Source: Blasia pusilla (lineage: Eukaryota; Marchantiophyta; Marchantiopsida; Blasiales). Taken from it: a DNA stretch of 64,000 nt. Both the position numbers and the translations under genes were made by a program. Positions 9,448 through 23,271 of this stretch are shown here, piece by piece (the first letter of the stretch is position 1; each line of letters begins with the position of its first letter). The notes beneath the pieces are model-generated. The model made no database searches and had not been told where the DNA came from. It worked only from the letters and a program-made list of their open reading frames with translations. The DNA lies in contig CM114273.1 in NCBI GenBank assembly GCA_050084515.1, positions 44,020,001 through 44,084,000 of the forward strand. Direction: 5' to 3'.

Positions 9448-12400
9448 ATGGACATGGACAATGTAACATGTAACATTCCTATTATGGAGGATATCTATGT
9501 ACCTCAAGATGAACAACCTATGAATAATTCTACGACCATTATGGAGGACATATCCATTCAACAAGATGGTCAACTTACAAATGATGGTACAACAATGGTG
9601 GAGGAGATATCTATTCAACAAGAAGACGAGGTTATCAACAATTTTTCCACACACAATACATTTGAGGTATCTACTCATGTAACACCTAGAGATGTCGAGC
9701 AAGTATCTTCTGTATATCATGGATTAAATCTTCCAACGGAAACTCCTCAATCACCAAATCAAAATGTTGGACGAGTTTCAAGAGTTAACACGTCACGCAA
9801 TGTTGCACGAATTCGGAACTTCCAAGAGAGCGATATAATGAAGTTAAGACTACAAGCAAGTATCAACCAAGTAACTGGGCGTCATACTATTGGTTCTATG
9901 AGAGAAACATGCCCTTCATGTTATGCCTTACATTGGAAGTGTGAAAAGGTAAAGAATACAAGGTATGGAAACTCGCCTTTTGGAATGTGTTTTAATCATG
10001 GAAAAGTACAACTCCCTTTCTTAAGGTGTTGTCCTCCATTCTTGAAATCGTTGATTTCTGGTGTTGGAGCTGAAAGTCTTCATTTTCTTTCACACACTCG
10101 AGCTTATAATTGTGCTCTTCAGTTAGCATCTACTGGAGCTTGAGTAAAGGAGCAAGTTGCTAGCACCAGACACTTTCGTATTCAAGGTGGAATTTATCAC
10201 AACATCGGCCCATTGCATCCCGATGAGGGGAGTAATCCCCAATTTGCTCAACTATACATCTACGATACTGAAAATTAATTGGAAAATCGAGGAAGAGTTA
10301 TGTCTAAAGATCTCCGACCTGAGATCTTAAGAGGGTTGCAAGATATGTTACATGAACATAATCCCTATGTGAGGATATTTGAACACATTGCAAATGAGGC
10401 AAGTGGATCTAATCTTCGTATCATTCTAAAGGCGCACGATTGAGGAATGGATTCCAAGCGTTATAGCTTGCCAAGTGCATCTGAGGTTGCGGCAATCTTA
10501 CCTTGTGATGGTAGTGAATATGTGAAGCCACGTGATATTATTGTCCAATTATATGGTGGAGGACTTCGTTGTATTTCAGATCTAAATGAAGCATATGTTC
10601 CATTACATTTTGTTCTATTATTTCTCTATGGTGAAGCAGGATGGCATCCAGGAATACCTCTTGGGAGATTTGAGGAAACCACGAGTGCCAATATTCCTAC
10701 TACATTGGATGGAGACATGGAAGGATCTGATGACTCTTTTCGACTTCAGAACCGTGTTGGTGCCGATGACGATAATCATTTGCTTCGATTTGGGCGTCTT
10801 ACTCAAGAGTACATGGTTGATTTATATGCTACAGTAGAGATGCAACGACTATCTTGGGTTCGATTAAATCAAAAGGAGTTGCGAGCTGAATTATATCAAG
10901 GTCTAAAGGATATCCTATATCAAAGTGACAGAGATGGTGCAAGGTTTGGGAGGCGTATTGTATTGCCTTCTTCTTTTAGTGGAGGCCCACGCCATATGCA
11001 TCAACTTTATCAAGATTCAATGGCCATTGTGAGGCACCATGGGAAACCAGATTACTTTCTAACAATGACGTGCAATCCTAAATGGGAGGAGATCACTTCA
11101 ACACTATTACCTGGTCAACAACCTGCCGATAGACCAGATTTGATTGTGCGAGTTTTTGAGAAAAAAAAAGGAGTTATTAAGGCTTATTCTCGAGAAGCAT
11201 ATATTGGGAAGGGTTGTTGGTTGCATTCATGTGGTTGAATTCCAGAAAAGAGGTCTACCACATGTACATATTTTGATTATTCTTCATCATGAGGATAAGC
11301 CACGCTCAACATCTGATTATGATTATATAATATCTGCTGAGATTCATAATCCAAACACTCATCCCAGACTTCATTCTAGTGTGGCTAATTGCATGGTTCA
11401 TGGCCCATATGGACAACTTAATCCAAATGCTCCATGCATGGATAAGGAAATCAAGAAGTGTACCAAAGGTTATCCTAAGCCCTTTGCAAGCATAACTACG
11501 GAGAGTGAGGATGGATATTCGATTTATCGAAGGTATGTAATCGAACTTTGCATCTTTTGGATTTTCAAAATTTCCCTAACTTATGATTTTTTATAAGCTG
11601 AATTTATATTAAAATTTTCCTTCATTCTTATGTTACAGGCTGGATAATGGAATATAAGTAATGAAGCGTGATCAAAGTTTGGACAATCGTTGGGTCGTTC
11701 CTTACAATCCTTTGTTATGTACTCTCTTTGATTGTCATATCAATTTGGAGATCACGAATACCATTTCATATGTGAAATATTTATACAAATATATATATAA
11801 GGGATCCGATGCGAAATCATTTAAGGTTTCAAATAAGGCAAGCACTGAAACGACAAGGGAGGTAATCGATGAAACTTCACATTATCTTGATGCAAGGTAA
11901 TCACTCTTTTGTGAATTCTTTTTCCATTCCTTCAATATGTCTACATTCGAGAGCATATCACACTTTACTAATTTCTTTTCATCATTTTTGCGTATCATAT
12001 ATATAGATACGTTTCTTCCTCTGAGGTATGTTGGAGATTATTCAAGTTTAGCTTACATGCGGAAAATCCAAGTATTATAAGGTTGGCAGTTCATCTACCC
12101 GAGTTACAAAGTGTTTTCTTCAACGATCACGACAATGTTGAGGAGATATTACAAAGGAATAGGGAGACAACTCTTACACAATGGTTTGCAACTAATCAAT
12201 TAGATTTGGAGGCTCGAAAATATCTATACATCGACTTTCCTTCCTATTATCGTTGGAAAAAAAAATGGATTCGTAGAATTCAAAGGAGAAATGGTTGTGG
12301 TCATCCCATTGGTCGCTTATATCTTACTCATCCAGGTGAATATGTTTGTAATTTCCATAATGTACTTACAAATTACGTAAATTTTCAAACGTCCTTTTGA

Positions 12401-14566
12401 TTATTTTCATGTTTGGTATATTAAGCGATTACATTCATGTTTTGATGATAGGTGAAGAAGAACGATATTGGTTGCGATTGTTGCTTCATCATGTTCGAGG
12501 CGTAACTACGTATGAATACTTGAGAACTGTGCAAGGAGTGCTATATCCAACATTTAAAGAGGTTGCTATTCAAATGGGGCTTCTTGAAGATGATAGGGAA
12601 GTATTCTCATGCTTTCAAGAAGCATCAGAATTCCGCATAGGTCGTACGCTTCGCCAACTCTTTGCAATTATTCTCGCTACAACACCCCAACTCGACCTGC
12701 TCAACTATGGAGTCAATTTTTTATCCCACTCATAGAGGATATCTTATATGAACAACGCGAGGTAATTCCTATTCCTATTTTTATAATAATAATTCTTATT
12801 TTTGGCTTTTTCTTTTGGACTTACTCCCGTATCGTTTTCTATATATATGCAAAAAACATGGATTCCTGATCTTGCTCCAGATGCTTTAATTATTAACATA
12901 GCATTATTGGATATCCACTACCGTTTGCAAGATCAAGGCAAACGATTATCCGATTTCTTTGATATGCCTCAAGCAAATTTCCAAGCTTCATCTTCATATT
13001 CGTATTTGGAAGCAGAAGAGCTCATGTATGATTGAGATGACTTACATGAGCAAGCTAGGTTAGAAGAGGAAAATTTGAATGATGGACAAAGGTTGATTTG
13101 GGATGCTATACAAAATAAACTTGATAGCATTATTACTGGTGATATTTCTTCTGGTTCAAAATTGTTCTTCATTGACGGGCCTGGTGGAACAGGAAAAACC
13201 TTTTTATACAATCTTCTTCTTGCAAGTGTACGAGGTGCTGGAGGCATAGCTTTAGCTGTCGCTTCTTTGGGAATAGCTGCTTTGTTTTTAAATAGAGGAC
13301 GCACTGCGCACTCACGCTTCAAGATTCCAATTAATATAGATGAAAACTCCACTTGCAAGTAAGTATTAAACCATTTTATGACTTTGTAACTCTTTTAATA
13401 TTGTAAAGATAACACTTACCCAACATACTAATATATCTTTTGGTATATATTTGTAGTTTACCTGTTAATAGCGAAGCTGCGCGCTTGATTCAAAGGGCCT
13501 GACTTATCATATGGGATGAGGCACCGATGACTTATCGCCATGTATTTGAGGCTGTAAATTGATCCTTTCAAGATATCATGGAAGTGGTATCGGAAGGTTT
13601 GAGGAATGTTCTGTTTGGTGGCAAATTAGTAATCTTTGGTGGGGATTTTCGCCAAGTGTTACCTGTTGTTCGTCATGGCGACTGTCCAAAAATTATTCAA
13701 GCCACATTAAAGAGGTCATATTTATGGTCTCATGTGAGGGTAATGAATCTTACAACGAATATGAGATGTCAAAATTTGGAGGTGAACATGCGTGTACAAC
13801 AACAAGCTTTTGCAAATTGGTTACTGGAGGTTGCCAAATGATATGGTGACCAAGAGTAAGAATATAAGTGATCTTATTGACATCATCTATGGAAATGATT
13901 ATGAAAAGTTTCGTGACATCACATTTTTAAGAGATACAACAATTCTTACACCAAAAAATCGAGATGTTGATGATATCAATGCAGAAGTCATGTCTCGATT
14001 CTATGGAGAGGTAATATTGGTTGTCAAATAATTTCCATGTCATTTTCTTAACAAATACTTGAATTATATTATGCATCAAAACTAAATTCATCTTCTAAGA
14101 TATGTTTGTTCTATGCAGGAACGTACTTACCTTAGTGTTGATTGTGTTCCAGATGAGGGAATGAGTTATATCTATCCGACAGAATTCTAAATACGTGCTT
14201 ACCGTCAGGTTTACCACCGGATCGTTTAAGCTTGAAAATTGATGCGCCTATCATGCTTTTACGAAACTTGAATGGTTCAAAGGGACAAGCGAATGGAACT
14301 CGATTGGTGATCCGTGGATTCATGCAACATGTCATTGATGCTGAAATTATCACAGGGAAGCACATTGGAGATCGAGTCTTTATTCCACGAATCCCATTGA
14401 TTGCATCAGACTCGGGCTTACCTTTTGATTTACGTAAATTTCAATTTCCTATTCGTCCTGCTTTTGCCATGACTATCAATAAATCTCAAGGTCAAACTTT
14501 GAAAAAGATAGGAATTTACTTATCTATATCAAGTATTTTCTTATGGTAAGTTATATGTAGCATTGT
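9448..14566 (+). pseudogene. Helitron Rep (HUH endonuclease) - PIF1 helicase polyprotein, pseudogene
   Basis: The order is: N-terminal Cys-rich motif (CPSCYALHWKCEK, about 9909-9950); Helitron-like N-domain (10.4-11.2 kb); HUH nuclease motif GLPHVHIL at about 11255-11275; the paired tyrosines (Y-x3-Y within YVKYLYKYIYKG) near 11770-11800; then a PIF1/RecD-like superfamily-1 helicase with Walker A GPGGTGKT (13177-13200), Walker B IIWDEAPM (about 13508-13532), GGDFRQVLPV (about 13633-13662) and motif MTINKSQGQT (about 14470-14500). Intron-like GT-AG gaps interrupt it at about 11536-11639, 11898-12006, 12761-12870, 13360-13455 and 14012-14119. Decay: a frameshift in the nine-A run at about 11161-11169, a shift near 12690, one near 14530, and stops at about 10141, 10276, 10441, 13033, 13500 and 13559. 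Rep would nick and join single strands during rolling-circle transposition; the helicase would unwind. Confidence 0.8.
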
Positions 14567-14829
14567 GAAGAGTAGGATAAAAATAAAAATAAAATAAAGA
14601 TAAGAAATGATGCATTTTCAAATGAAAAAGTTCACTTCACACGAAATGTAGTGTATAAAAAAATCCTTTAATAAAATATTTTTTTTCTTATTAACATGTC
14701 ATATTCGTGCACCTTCCTAGTTAGATTTTATTTGCTAACCCCATATCCTTCTTTAAAAAACAAAACTAATTAATTTATATTCTTACGAGAAAAAAAGTTT
14801 TACTTAATTCGATGTACTTATTAGCAAAG

Positions 14830-16602
14830 TAGTCGCGGAACAGGAAAAGAGGACGGGAAAGAGATAGACCGACAATACACGGTCGCTGCGAATGGTATTT
14901 GAAACCTAGGGTAGCTACGTGGCAGTTCATTGGCCGTGATCCCCGCGGAGGCCGCGCATCACCGGCGATAGGCGGTGATCCTGGCCTTCCCGCGGATGCG
15001 CTCTTGCTACTCGTCCCTCTCTGTGAGAAAATGAATCGCTCCACTTACCCATCGGAAACTCGCCATCGTCAAGAATAGCGCAGCTCTGCGCGTTTGCGCT
15101 CCAATTTCGTCCCAATTTCTTCTGGAAGTGTTGCAGATCGGATGCTGGGCCACACGGCGGTTCGGATTATGCAGAAGAAAATGAGATCCGGTGCGTTTTG
15201 AGTCCCGTGGAGAGCAAATCGGCGGAAGAAGAAAGGCGGTGGAGGTGGAGAGCAATTTTGATGGAGGCGGAGTTAGCGACGCGGAAATTTAGCTTTGTAA
15301 AGGAGGATTTTGGTTTTTTTGTTTCTGGATGGATTTTAATTGCTTCGGTTTCCGGAAGGTCGGGAATGTGGAGTGCTTGTGTGCTGTGAACAGGAGGATG
15401 CTGCAGCTCGGGGATTTATCACAAATGCAATCCATGAGCACAGTGGTGTGATTCGCAGGCGTTTCTAGGTATTTCCTTTTTTTATTCCAGGGGAATTCAG
15501 GCGTGGAATGCAATTTCTTCACGATTCTATATTCGCTGCGGTGTAAGATCGGGAACATCTTTTGTGGAAGGCAGGAGATTTTTGTGCCCTGGGGATTTTC
15601 GGTTCGGCCTGTCTCCGACTGCATGATTTGTTTGGTACAACTCAGATGTCTGTGATCTTTTGATCTGGACACTTTTTGTCCTTGCTCGGAAGCTTCGTTT
15701 CGGAAGCAAACGAAAGTTTTCGGCTCAAATTTCATGTCTCGGCTATGAATAATGCGTAACTCACGCTCGTCGTGTCTCGGTCACTACGGAGCAAAATTAG
15801 AGGCGTTATATGATGGACTGGCTGGATGCAGAGCTTTGCCATTTGAACGATGATCGTGAGTGTTTATCTTTAGGGATTTGTCGGCGAGGGTGATCAGAGT
15901 TCCAGGCAGCTGAGGAATTTATCCTCCCCTGTTGACTTTACTTGGTTCTGTGATATTATGGACCCTGGTAATTGAAGGTGAAAGTCCGCTCTGAAGGTAT
16001 AGATATTTAATCGTTCTGGAATGGCTGGAGCGGTTGCCCTTTCCGACTCCTCGTGATTGTGATTGAAAAGTTATTCTTTTAAAAAATGTGCAACGTCGTT
16101 TTTAGAACTTCCATTACACTGCCAATTGCTTATCCACTGCAAACTTGTGAGGAGTAATATCGAGAATCCATGAACTCACTGTTAAATTTTGGTAGCTAAA
16201 CGTCCCAGTAAGTCTGACTGTCAATTTGCTTTGAATACAGAAAGGTCTCCGAGAAAGAGGAATTGGAGTTCGATCCAAAGTTTTTATACAGAGTGTGGAG
16301 AAGACTTCAATTATGTCTGAACAACCTTCTGTCAGAAATAGGACGCCACCGAGAGATAATCAACTGAAGTGTCTATGGGTGAAACATAGGAGAGGAGAAG
16401 TCTAAGCTAACTTGAAAACAGCTATCCATTGGGGTCCAAGACAGGATCAGGTGTCGTGGTTAGCAGTTGTTCCTAAGACACGAGATTTAGGTGTAGCCAC
16501 CGATCGAAGCACAGCAACAATCGGACGCACGCATTGTGTGCAGAACGTTTTAATCACAGATTGCAACCACCGGCTGAGTATTTACAGGCATTTCGTGGAA
16601 CA
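14830..16602 (+). promoter_or_regulatory. Upstream/5' untranslated region of the acyltransferase gene
   Basis: Host-like, GC-balanced sequence with many short ORFs on both strands, none recognised. It probably holds the promoter and a long 5' UTR, possibly with a UTR intron. No clear TATA box was assigned. Confidence 0.4.
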
Positions 16603-19390
16603 ATGGCGTTGAAAAGATTTCTATCGCTTCCCGTTGCAGTCGTGTTGATATTGATATGTTTCATCTACCACACAGTGGTGTTTCTAGTCATAGAACCTTG
16701 GCTGAGTTTAAGCACAGTCTCTGGCCTGCTCAATGCAATTTTCTTCACGGGGTTGGGTGCTATGGCGTTACTGAGTTACGTGATTGCGGTTTTGAAAGAC
16801 CCGGGTAGAGTACCTTCATCCTATATGCCGGATCTTGAAGATTCGGGAGTCGCCCTCCACGAAGTAAAGCGCAAAGTACAATCTCTACACACTGCTCCAT
16901 GATAAGCACGAGTGCTCTAATATTTTGAATGCTCTGCAATTTCCGTTTTTGAAGTTGCTATTCTGTTTTCCAATTTTCTGATTGTCCTTTCCTCTCTCGG
17001 TGATTGGCACCCTTTTAGGGTCAGTTCTAGTATAACTCAGCTAACCGGGGCTTGATCTATCATGCAGCTACATCTGTACTTTACTGTGTCATTCACTCTT
17101 ATAAAGCTGCTCCATGAATACCCTAGAGACGAACTTTTCACTTTTCATCAAGTTTCATGAAGATTCACATACTGTATATCAGACTTTGAAGTTGTGAAGT
17201 GTACAGGGAAGGATTTGAGAATTATTTCCCAAACTTTCTGAGATTTCTCCTTTTTATTCTGGCTGGTGGCTAGATGACTCCTCCAGAGGTTATTTGTTGC
17301 ATCCCTTTTGAATGATTAAGAAGAGGTGTTGTGCTACATCTTTTAGGCTGATCTTTGCATGTTCATCTGTCAGAAAGGTTTTCTGTGTCTTCTGAGCCTA
17401 TCCATCCAAACCTGAATGATAGGTGTGCCGTGTTGTTTGTGTAGAATGCAATGACATGTGGCATGATTTGGGAATGATTTTGGAAGAAATGATGCACTTT
17501 GATAAAAACGTGTGATGGAAAATTTTGTAGGGTGGAGATTTGAGGTATTGCCAAAAATGCGGACACTACAAACCACCCAGAGCGCATCATTGTAGGGTCT
17601 GTAAGCGTTGTGTTTTGCGCATGGTGAGTTTCTTCCTCAAACCTGAATGACTTGGTTACACAAGTATAGACTTGTTAGAGCAGCCTTAGAGGTCCTCCAC
17701 TTTGCATCACGCTTCTTTAGATATTTTGCTCAGACAACTGGATGCAGGAGAAAGTGAAATTAGAGGTCGAGGGTCCATGTTTGATAGAAAGCAGAAGCTC
17801 CAAGGATCGTATGTATGAAAGGAGAATTCTTAGGAGTTGTAACTTTCCTTTCTGTTTTCCTCCTTCCTATTCTGACGTTTACTATCATGGTCGGATCTGA
17901 ACTGCTGGCAAGTTTCTATGTAGTTATGGAAGTATGTCTGGGAACATGTAGGGTACACTGTATTATGGAAAGGATGAGGTAGCTTGCTGCTAAAATTTGT
18001 GTGGAGATATTACAGGATTTGAAGAGCAGTTCTACATTCTTATTATTTGTTCTTGAAAACATCTTGATTCCATCCTGGAAGTAATGCTGCAGGACCATCA
18101 TTGCGTCTGGATCAATAATTGTGTGGGTCACAATAACTACAAGGCATTTTTCCTGTTTGTCTCATATGTGGTTGCAGCTTGTTTCCATGCATTGGTAAGC
18201 TCATCTCACAATGTTAATTATTTGAAATTCTATACAAACTTGGCTAGATACTTGGGACTATTAAGTTTGACGTCCCCAGTCCTTTAAGCATGATCTAGCT
18301 AAATTCCTAGGGGTGCTGCTTCATGCAATCCAGGTGTTATTAGGAGGCCATGCACTTCAAGAGTTTGGAGCCGACTCGGGGGCACAGAATGGCAATGTTC
18401 TTCCCAGGGCCCTTCCTGTGAGTTCTTCCATTGCTGTGGGTGCCCTTTTCAAGGTATGTATCAGTGTCTGTAACGAGGGGCATAAGAACACTCTATTCAA
18501 GTGGGTTTTAATGATCACAATATGTGTGTATTAACAAGTAAATATGAAGTGCTATATCTATCTCCACTGATACTGATTCCCTAGGATTCAATTTGATTTA
18601 TGTAACTTGTGGGACACACTCTTTGTTACATGTATGCTTTGAATACTGGCTGTAGAAGGAGTAGAATAATCTGTCAACACAATTATGCATTTCTTTAGTT
18701 GGTGATACATGATAAGATTGCTTAGGTAGTAGTTACTGAAAAAGGAACATATGCTTTTCAGGTTCTTTGTGCAACTGTGATCGTTCCCCTGCTTGTTGCG
18801 GTGACAGTTCTCTTAGCATGGCACATGTACCTTCTTATGCACAACAAGACGACCATTGAGGTATGTGCATCTTCAGGACTGCTTATGGGTATTGGAGCTT
18901 TCATTCTCTGAAGCTGACTGATTGTTACAACTGTGTTTAACTGAAGGGAAAAAGTGGTCTGAAAAATTGTAAGCTGTTGTGATATTGGCTGCAGTATCAT
19001 GAAGGTGTACGTGCACGATGGCTTGCAGAAAAGGCGGGCCATCACTACCGACATCCGTATGATCTTGGTGTACTGATGAATATAGTGACGGTATGTTCTC
19101 CAGAGCTGTCAAGGTTGCAGCATGTGTTTGAAAGAAGTACACTTCATTGAGTTCATTCTAGAGGACCTTCAGCCTGCTCCATGGTAGCCTCACCATCTCA
19201 TGTGTTTGTTTCCTTCTAGTTTCAAATGTAAATTTTCTTGTTCCTAAGCTGTATTGGTCTTGTGCAGCTTTTGGGACCATCGGCAAGCTTATGGTTTTTA
19301 CCAACAGCGACGAGCCATGTTGGTTCAGGGTTGCAGTTCCGTACATTTTACGATCTGTCCACCCATGCAGAATCTCATGCCGGTGGATAA
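16603..19390 (+). CDS. DHHC-type protein S-acyltransferase (palmitoyltransferase), PAT16-like
   Basis: Seven exons keep one frame: 16603-16875, 17531-17623, 18093-18194, 18334-18453, 18762-18860, 18995-19090 and 19268-19390, giving 301 residues, the usual size for small plant PATs. Each junction has GT-AG ends and phase 0. Two N-terminal membrane segments (about residues 8-28 and 40-65) precede the Cys-rich domain ([19 protein letters not shown]), which runs into the catalytic DHHC at the start of exon 3 ([18 protein letters not shown]). Two more membrane segments follow (exons 3 and 5). The TTxE-type motif, TTIE, ends exon 5. The enzyme attaches palmitate to cysteines of membrane proteins, probably at Golgi or plasma membrane. 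The ATG at 16603 was chosen because it starts directly before the first membrane segment; 23 in-frame upstream codons look non-conserved. Subfamily assignment is from overall similarity and length, not a search. Confidence 0.9.
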
Positions 19391-22009
19391 ATTTTCATTG
19401 TAATCATGTGGCTGTCCATGTGCCCTTGAATTAGACTATGGCCGGGGTCATCCTAGATGTGAACTGCCTTCTTGCTGTAAATTTAGCTGACATCAACTGG
19501 AGATATGCTGCTCTGCCATTTGGCCTGGGGAACGTTGGGCACGGGAACTTACAGCATAGTCTACTGACTGGTGACTTACAACTTGTTTGAATCTGCCTAC
19601 GAAGGACTAACTAAGGATGAAAGAAGCCGGTGTGGTATTGTTTAAGAGTCAAATTTCCTATTAGGCTTTACTGAAGAATGTCGACCTCGAGGAGTGCTGG
19701 TCACGAAGAGTAGACTCTGCGCAGTGTAGGTTGCAGGAAAAGATGTAGTCGCTGCTGGGGAGGAGTGGGAAAGGGTGAACATTTCACTTACTTAACATCA
19801 ACATTAGTTATACTGAGGTGCAATTATACCTCGAGCCTTTTAAGCAATTATAATTCACTTTCTGGTCAGTGTTTAGATCCACCATACTGCTTCTTTCACT
19901 TTGTAGAAGTGGCGACTTGAAACAAAAGCAGGGGAATGGGATGTACATCTCATTTCTTTCTGGTTTGTTACTCAAAGAACTGAACGCTGGTTGATTGCTG
20001 ACCATCTGACAGTGTCAGTGTGTTGGGGAGCATTCTAAGAGCGAACTGAGTGGTGTCAGCATAAGAGTGCTCTACCATTCCTGCAAGTCAAGTTATGGAA
20101 CTCAAGAGGGCGCAGCTATTTTGAAGAAGCCTTTGTGGCTTGAATTCCCACCGATTGGGCCCATGTTGGTCACCCTCAGTCAACATGGAAACCGCGAGTT
20201 ATGATAAATTCAATCAGTGTCATTGTAGCAGTTTGAAGTATTGGAATTGCAAAGGTGTACTGAGGACCTGCAATTTGGCGACAGGCAGAACTTGAACAAG
20301 TTCACATCGGATGCTTTTACATTTCAATATGGTGGTCGAACTAGTTACCAATTGAACTTTTACAAATTGAACGCTTACATCATTTCATTACACACTTTAG
20401 TTTAGTGAGCACCTTTAGTCAGAATGTAAAGGTGATCCATGTAGTTGAATCACTATTTTTGGCCATCTTGCTTGGTCAAGGTTACGACCCAATTCAGCTG
20501 TATCCAAGCTTGATAGAAATTGTTGCCATTCAAGTTTCTTAGCACGGTCACTTAGTCATGCACTTGGAGGGGGTGTCAAATTACTCCATTCTGTGCAGTC
20601 CTTCTGATCCCTTAGGGCTCCTTTGTATCAGTTTCGAGGACCTGTAGTTGCTGATCATAAGTGCAGTATTGCAGCTGACCGCAGGTTCTGTTATTTTGGG
20701 CAAATGTCCTAACTCTCAACTGTAAATTGAGCCCATGTCTCATCATTGTGCTACATTGTTCTCACAACGTCTCTCAACTGCTTATGTTAGCAAATTTACT
20801 GTGTTTTATGTTCAGAGGATGCTTCCAGTTTTTTGGATCATTCTCATTTGGATGAGGCATGCAAAATCACCGCCTTTTGAATGTTTGGATCTACAAAGTC
20901 GAGTCATTTAGCTTTAGGGTCACCCATGAGTCCTTGCTATGTATGGTTTCTGTTTTTGATCTGCTTCCTGAGGAGAGCGGGGTCCTACGATGTTGTCCTT
21001 GCAGCCTGACCGGTTGAATGCTTAAATTGCTGCCCTTACAACTACCCTCAGGCCATAAGATGAGATTCACAGAGTTACACCAAGACTGCTACCTGTGCCC
21101 TGTATCTCACCATCATCACCATCATGGCCTTCCTTGAGTTCAAATGATCTCCCAGAAACTAGAATTGCCTCCTTAGACGAGCCTAGGTGCAATTTAGTTC
21201 AATGCTGGCATGAAGGACCAGCCAACTCTAGAAGAGTCCTCGCACACCAATGGCGAGCAGGATCTTGTGTCTGGCGGTGGGAAGTGGGCGAGCCGCTGTT
21301 ACCCCACAGAAATTGTAACAATCTTCACTCCAACAGCTCCTCTCGGTCTCAGCCACAACCACAGCATATCAGCTCCACCCATTGCAATGCGGTGGGCCAC
21401 ATCTCCTGCTTTCATAAAATTATCTCCCAACATTCAAGTTAGACTTGTTCATAGCCATGGAAGGTTTTGGTGTGAAGCAGTGATTCTGCAAGTGCTTGCT
21501 TGTGACATCGGAAGGAGGAAGAATAAAGGTGAACAGAAATGGGTAAGAAATTCTGGAAATAAGATATGGATCTAAATCTTCCCGGTCCCTATTGCTAGTC
21601 GATAAGCTGTACAATGCAAGTTATTCTGCAAAAAAAATTTCATGCGTCCGATGGGAGATGAACAGAGATGGATAAAAACCTTTGCTTTGCCCTTGAGAGT
21701 ATTGGGGGGCGTGAATTCGAGAGGATAATTAATTATTATACTCGCGTGAAAGACACTTTTTACACGCGTATTGCGAGAAAAATAAGCCGCGAGTGTATAT
21801 AGAGGCCGTAATTAAATATTTTTAGTATTAAGAATTTTTTCTGCCCTCATTTCTTCTCTTGTGATTAATGCTATCCACGATCACGTTTCTTGCTTTGTGT
21901 CCTAGCAATTGATTAAATAATTTTCATGATAAAACCCAAAATCATAAAAATATATTGTTAGAAAAAAATCTTACAGTGAATCAGGGAAAGCCACCTTTTT
22001 TTAGTTCAC
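19391..22009. other. Intergenic region after the acyltransferase gene
   Basis: It probably includes the acyltransferase 3' UTR. Short plus-strand ORFs at 21095-21442 and 21210-21575 overlap each other in different frames and show no motif. An AT-rich stretch lies at 21.7-22.0 kb. No gene or element is recognised. Confidence 0.4.
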
Positions 22010-22576
22010 ATGGATCCCTCCCAAAGATCTCCAGAAGTCCTCGGAGCTCTGGATATGGAGGCAGAATCAAATACGGACGAACCGGAATCGCCTAAAAGTG
22101 CGATGGATGAATTAGCGGGAAAGGCGACGACGGACGGAAAGGCCGCAGGCGCGTCAAAGAGTCATCGACGGAGCGAAGTCCCCCGACGGAAAGGCGCGAG
22201 CACTTGGGGCCGGTCGATGAGAATCGGACGGTCGAAATCTCAGAGGATTTCGGAAAGAAAAAGCGAAAATGCAAAAGAAAAAAGATATTTCCGAGCAGCG
22301 TGCGCGGGGGGGTTTATCGCCACCGTGGCCAATCGGAGGGCCCAACTTCGATCCAGACTCCCCTCAAGGCCGCAATCAGATAAGTCTCTCCCAACCAATG
22401 AAAGCTCGGAAATCAGTTTCCTTTATTCTTGTGGGCCAATGAACCGAGATCTTCCCACTGACGTAGATTCTCTTCTCGGTAGGATCTTCTCCTTTAACCC
22501 GCTATTGTACGGCTATAAGCGACACCATCCACCTCTAATAATAACTGGAGAACTCCCACCACCACCACCACATTAG
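22010..22576 (+). other. Uncharacterised 188-codon ORF, doubtful
   Basis: An ATG-started open frame encodes an acidic then basic, Ser/Arg-rich protein ending in six prolines and a histidine. It has no recognisable domain, and an antisense frame is also open, as expected in GC-rich DNA. It may belong to the sigma-factor upstream region or be a chance ORF. Confidence 0.2.
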
Positions 22577-22789
22577 CCGGACCCCCGCCAGACTCGCTGG
22601 CGGCCCCTAGGCAGCAGCTGCGGCGGTAAAACGTCCTCTTACGGCGGTAATTAGGTAACGATATCCGGAAGCCCTCCCCTCTCTCAGCCAATCATCTCAC
22701 AGTAAAAGTACTTGGCCAATGGTCTACTCAAGTAACATCCTCCCGGGACCGCGGGAGATAAGGGCGTCCGCCGCCCAGTATCTCCATTT

Positions 22790-23170
22790 TGACCCTCGGT
22801 AGCGCAAAGGATCCGACGGATTTACAGCACCGTCTGACGGGTTTCCTTCTGATCCTCACAGCGCCGGGGGACTCTTCCGGTATCTCCGGAAGAGTCCGGG
22901 GGCTTCCAGAATCCGATGTATTTTCCTCTCATCCTCACAGCGTCCGGGGGCTTTCCCTCTGTACCGCCCACCGTCTGGAGGATCCCCCCTTCCAGTGTTA
23001 AGAAACCGGAGGATCTCCCTTTGCAGCGCAGAGCGTCCGTAGGAGTTTCCTTCGCAGCAAAGACGGTCCGGAGAATTTCTCTTCGCAGCGCACAGCATCC
23101 GAAGGGTTTCCCTCTGTAGCGCACAGAGGCGCTCGGAATCCCTCGGTCGCGCTTACCATCCGGCGGATAT
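22790..23170. repeat. Degenerate ~45-bp minisatellite upstream of the sigma-factor gene
   Basis: About eight diverged units share a core like GCGCACAGCGTCCGGAGG followed by TTTCCCTCTGTAGC. They are embedded in the sigma-factor 5' flank or 5' UTR. Confidence 0.6.
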
Positions 23171-23224
23171 GAACCAGCAGACCAGTCGCGCCCCTGAAGG
23201 CTAAGGCGAGAGGATCGCGCCTGT

Positions 23225-23229
23225 TTTGA

Positions 23230-23265
<36 letters not shown>

Positions 23266-23271
23266 GTCTAC
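23225..23271. repeat. (TCTG)n/(TC)n microsatellite
   Basis: Runs of TCTG then TC repeats lie in the 5' flank of the sigma-factor gene. Confidence 0.85.

Larger units (their letters stand above)
5935..14720 (+). mobile_element. Helitron (rolling-circle transposon), degenerate, autonomous type
   Basis: The left end reads A|TCTATACTATTAAAAGAG at 5935: the TC start, TATACTATTAAAAG-like terminus and preceding A are as expected for plant Helitrons, which insert between A and T. CACGTGTC-type motifs follow within the first 120 bases. Downstream come a captured-gene-like segment (6.5-7.3 kb), a pyrimidine-rich tract (8.1-8.6 kb) and a split gene for a Rep (HUH) plus PIF1-family helicase (9.4-14.6 kb). 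The 3' end is not certain: a CTAG followed by T at 14717-14720 fits the CTRR|T rule, but no convincing hairpin precedes it. AT-rich element sequence gives way to GC-rich host sequence by about 14.83 kb. Many stops and shifts show this copy is no longer coding. Confidence 0.7.

Noticed and set aside
22010-22576. 188-codon ORF ending in poly-proline as a new gene
   Set aside because: No domain, no splice or promoter support, overlapping antisense frames; kept only as a doubtful feature.
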